NCBI GenBank assembly: GCA_951213105.1
Contig: OX578152.1
Coordinates: 96,904,568 to 96,968,567 of the forward strand
Reading direction: 5' to 3'
Source of the DNA: Amaurobius ferox
Taxonomy: Eukaryota > Arthropoda > Arachnida > Araneae > Amaurobiidae
Length of the DNA stretch: 64,000 bases
Shown here: piece by piece, positions 60,813 to 64,000 of the stretch
How positions within the stretch are numbered: position 1 is the first letter of the stretch
Layout: every line of letters begins with the position of its first letter
Notes under the pieces: model-generated
Seen by the model: the letters and a program-made list of their open reading frames with translations, nothing else
Told to the model about the DNA's origin: nothing
The model's database searches: none
Position numbers and translations under genes: made by a program

Positions 60813-61005
60813 AAACACATACACATATACTTTCACACACACACACACACACATACTTTCACACACACATACACAAACATCACTTCAAAAATGTTCGATT
60901 CGTGATCAGGAATGCTTGAAACGTGCTCTCCCGTCGAAAACTCGAATTCGAATTTTCGACCCCGTCACAATACTTTCCTTATATATTATGTATATAAGGA
61001 AAGTA
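60813..61005 (+). mobile_element. Family A fragment A12 (3' half), fused head-on to A10
   Basis: Begins in (CA)n and runs through ATGTTCGATTCGTGATCAGG, CTCGAATTCGAATTTTCGAC and an intact end hairpin. The composite 58,364-61,005 therefore has the hairpin end at both sides. Confidence 0.7.
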
Positions 61006-61129
61006 ATATTTAATTCAAACTACTCTACTGATAATAATCATCAAACGATGATGCAAGTTATCCACCAAACGTGCTTTAGAATTTCTATATAATGATGAAG
61101 TCAACAAAATATTTAATTTAACTGGATGG

Positions 61130-61341
61130 TTCGAATATTATCTAACTGTGGAGCCTTAATTGCGATTTGACTTGCATCTTTTGAGTGATGAGAAACCACG
61201 TACTTGTAACAATATATGCAACAATTGGAGAATGTGCAATGAAATATTTAGCGATACCAGCAACATCGGTTATATCAGAGCGACTTTGCTCAACTACTAG
61301 AAATATATTTTTTTTAATTTCCAGCAGTAGAACTTAATACA
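61130..61341 (+). pseudogene. hAT transposase C-terminal dimerisation-domain relic
   Basis: From 61,239 the plus strand reads MKYLAIPATSVISERLCSTT followed by RNIFF. This matches the signature of the hAT dimerisation region (x-Y-L-x-I-P-A-T-S-x-x-S-E-R-x-F-S). The frame stops at 61,341. The usual W-x-x-x segment upstream is degraded. Only a fragment remains. Confidence 0.75.
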
Positions 61342-61387
61342 ATGATCATTCGTCAATTAACCTGCAGTATAGTGAACCATTTAGCCG

Positions 61388-61500
61388 TCACATGACGTTG
61401 CCCCGGTGGTACCTGTGGGGTGGAACATACTACGCCCAACAACACAGCATCCATGCCTGCAGGTGGGACTCGAACCCACAACCCTGCCGCTGAGGGAGTT
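61388..61500 (-). mobile_element. Second tRNA-derived SINE (SINE-2), 5'-truncated
   Basis: The minus strand contains a perfect T-arm, GTGGG-TTCGAGT-CCCAC (61,479-61,463), including the B box GGTTCGAGTCC. It is followed by CTGCAGGCATGGATGCTGTG and GGGGCAACGTCATGTGACGG. The A-box half is missing or degraded. Confidence 0.6.
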
Positions 61501-61534
61501 TGATGAAACGCCTGGGAAAATCGTATTTTCCGAA

Positions 61535-62995
61535 AATGTTCTGTAGAGGGGGTGCTCTACACCAAAACGTCCGAAAAGTGAAATGATAAAAAAGCATATT
61601 TTGCGATGAGATATAGACTTCAAATTTGGTATACGGATAAATCGTTTAAAAGGAAGAAAGTGTGCAATTTCAGATTTTCAATATTTTCTTCTTTAGGGGG
61701 TGCAGCACACCAAAATGTTCGAGTTGACGGATAAATTAGAAACGACTCCTTTAAAATTTGATAGAGGCTTGAAATATGGTATATAGGCATTTGATAAAAA
61801 CAATCAAGACGAATAAAGTTTTTCAAAACTGTTTGTTTAAGGGGGTGTTCCAGAGGAAAACGTTCGAAAGGTGAAATGATAAAAAAAAATCATACTTTGG
61901 AATAAGATAAAGATTTCTGGTATATAGTTCGGAAGGAAGAAAGTGTGCAATTTCAGTTTTCCAATAGTTTCTACTTTAGGCGGTGCCGCACACCAAAATA
62001 TTCGATTTTCCGAATAAATGAGATACGCCTCCTTTAAAACGTGAGAGAAACTTGATATTTGGTCTAATGATCTGGTAAAAAAACTGGTAAGAAGAATACA
62101 GTTTTTCAAAAATGTTCATTTAAAAAGATGCTCCACAGAAAAACGTTCGAAAGGTGAAATAATATAAAAAGCATATTTCAGGATAAGGTAGATATTTCAA
62201 ATCTGGTGTACGGATATATAGCTCGGAAGGAAGAAAGTGTGCAATTTCGGTTTTTCAATATTTTCTACTTTAGGGGGGGTGCCGCACATCAAAATGTTTG
62301 ATATTCCGAGTAAATGAGAAATGCTTTCTATAAAATGTGATAGAGACTTGAAATTTGGTACATTTGATAAAAAATTCAAAAATAGAGTTTTAAACAATGT
62401 TCATTTAAAGGGGTGGGTACTCCACACAAAAACGTTCAAAATGTGAAATGATAGAAAACCATACTTCGCGAATAGATAGAGACTTTAAATTTGATGTAAT
62501 GGTAGGCAGTTGGAAAATAAAGTGTACAATTTCAGCTCCCCATGATTTTATACTTTAGGAGCGATGTATGCTAAAATGTTCGATTTGCCGAATAAATGAA
62601 ATGCCCAATCTGAAGTGAGACAGAAATTTGAAATTGTGGGCGCGGTAGCCCTGTGGTTAGCGCGCGGAGGTTGCACTCGGTAGTCCCGGGTTTGATTCCC
62701 GCCGCTGCCCAAACTGCCGCCATGTTCACGCGGAGTACGATCACGTTAAACATGTGGGTCCGTAAGTCCTTCCGAGAGGTTGGTGGTAGGGCAAGGAGGG
62801 TACGGTCCCTGTGGATGCCTCCCCCATTGGGTTCCGGTCTAAATTGGGTGGCGCTTCCCGGCCGTCCAAACAGATACCTTACACCTTTCTGGTAGGTCGG
62901 ACGGTCTGGGTCGAAGAAGAAATTTGAAATTTGGTGCATGGGTGAACAGTTTGAAAAGTACCACTGGAAAAAATTGAATAATTCAATAATTCACT
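61535..62995 (-). repeat. Satellite-like array, about 290-bp units built of two about 145-bp halves
   Basis: Four to five units start with a GGGGGTGCTCTACACC- or GGGGTG..CCACA-type phrase and AAAACGTTCGAAA. Each half-unit repeats GGTG..CACACCAAAA, AAATGAGA and GACTTGAAATTTGGTA. The minus-strand frames ending FWCAAPPKVENIEKPKLHTF recur in each unit, but are short (66-90 codons) and probably passive. Confidence 0.75.
62622..62931 (+). mobile_element. tRNA-derived SINE-1, copy d: full length with exact 14-bp target duplication
   Basis: AGAAATTTGAAATT flanks it at 62,622-62,635 and 62,918-62,931. The 282-bp body opens with a tRNA-like head: TAGCCCTGTGGTTAGCGCG (A box, 62,648) and GGGTTTGATTCCC (B box, 62,689). 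The body CACGCGGAGTACGATCACG and GAGAGGTTGGTGGTAGGG and the tail TCGAAGA follow. The exact duplication shows recent arrival in the satellite array. Confidence 0.9.
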
Positions 62996-64000
62996 TTATT
63001 TCGAGGGCTGCTTTTATTAAAGACGGTTGAATTTCAGCGGGTATTCGGCTAGTACCTTCTGATTTGTTTGTTACCAATTTCTAAATATTTAAATTTACTT
63101 TTGTTACCTACAACTTGCAAATTCGGTAATTCTTGTTTTTCGGCATTTGCGTACTTACACGTGCCAATCCTTGTAAGTGAATAAATGTTTAAGTACACTG
63201 ATATGCGTACTGAAAATTATACAAATTAAAGCTCGGATGCCGTAATTACACGTGTACCTAAGTATTTAAGTATCTATAAAACAGGGACCTCTCGTAGAAT
63301 TCACGGTTATTTGTTTTACCTATTTTAATTATCTGCGGCCTTATTAGGCGCAGCTTTCTAGATTTTGCTCCTGGTAGAGTCCTCAGTGAAAAAAAGAAAT
63401 CCTTTATTATATAAAATATACTTTCAAAATATTATTGGTACATGTAGACAGTTCGTAAACATATATCACGTGTAATTTTTTTCGCAATCTTATAGTCTTT
63501 TGGGAAGATAGAATAATATTATTCGCTGTGGCCTTAACTTAGGACTGCTCAGATGGCAGCCCTTTAAAAAACTACCTGCGGCATGTCGGGCTATAAATAA
63601 AATAAAATAAAATTTAAACTTAAAATGGCAAAATTAGTCTCCATATAGAATATACACCGAAAAGTTATTTTAATTTTCGTATTATTTTCTTAGTCATTTT
63701 AACACCTTCAGAAATATTGATATCTACTAAGATATCTACAGCTCTCTTTCATATTTATTACAAATATAGAAGACATTGATATTGCTATTTCAATGCTCCA
63801 AGAAAACCTTCGATTGCTAAAAATGGGAGTCAACAAATGTGGGCGCGGCCATATACATAATTGATAAAAGTCAAGGCTATTTACAATTACATCTTGTACA
63901 TCTTTTTTAATATTACATATTTTTTAAAATGGATATAATTTCCATGACTTTCAATTTGTTTAATTTCTTATAGGAAGCAGGATTACCGTAACCCTTGCCT
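62996..64000. other. No gene recognised
   Basis: AT-rich. A GTGGGCGCGG decamer identical to the SINE-1 start lies at 63,839, but nothing SINE-like follows it. The pair TACACGTG (63,157 and 63,248) with nearby AAGTA phrases hints at a weak duplication. Confidence 0.4.

Noticed and set aside
61381..62397. Four minus-strand ORFs with a shared PPKVENIEKPKLHTF-like ending
   Set aside because: They recur because the DNA is a tandem repeat. Each is short with no domain, and one begins in SINE sequence.
62653..62939. Overlapping plus and minus ORFs of 80 and 122 codons
   Set aside because: They are contained in the full-length SINE at 62,636-62,917.

Overview
The window reads as animal nuclear DNA, most likely from an arthropod (possibly an arachnid; that is inference only). 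It is AT-rich, has no bacterial-style coding density, and is full of microsatellites, tRNA-derived SINEs, MITEs and decayed transposase or reverse-transcriptase fragments. Only one stretch looks like conserved coding sequence of any length: the C-terminus of a pogo-type DDE transposase-like protein at 1-249, cut by the window edge. No other intact gene could be supported. Most open frames in the window are chance frames inside repeats.

Layout. (1) 1-249: transposase-like C-terminus. (2) About 250-19,265: a CpG-poor, T-skewed domain with no convincing ORF. It ends at a textbook poly(A) site (AATAAA at 19,244, then a GT/T-rich element) and could be an extremely long 3'UTR or terminal intron/exon region. 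It holds old, decayed insertions: a foldback copy (1.4 kb), Tc1/mariner- and pogo-like TIR elements (2.1, 10 and 13.1 kb), a hAT-like element (11.5 kb), a piggyBac-like MITE (16.5 kb) and a 30-bp SINE stub with a perfect target duplication. (3) 20.5-61 kb: a CpG-rich repeat zone dominated by two families (called A and B here). They share a 27-bp end and an end hairpin but have different cores, and look like non-autonomous Helentron/HINE-type elements. They are nested with SINEs, a Jockey-like fragment, foldbacks and microsatellites. (4) 31.0-31.5 kb: an inverted-repeat element carrying a complete hammerhead-ribozyme core, of the kind known from Penelope-like elements. (5) 41.2-41.7 kb: a 22-unit minisatellite. 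(6) 45.2-49.4 kb: an island of tRNA-like Pol III box sequences, including a tandem array, in both orientations. (7) 61.1-63 kb: a hAT transposase relic, a tRNA-derived SINE end, and a satellite-like array with roughly 145/290-bp periodicity interrupted by a full-length SINE.

The parts work together as a transposon ecosystem rather than as a pathway. Several families have one copy in the CpG-poor domain and another in the CpG-rich zone. In those pairs some CpGs of the second copy appear as TpG/CpA in the first, which fits a methylated, transcribed left domain. Family membership, boundaries and divergence were judged by eye, so end coordinates of repeats are approximate unless a target duplication is given.
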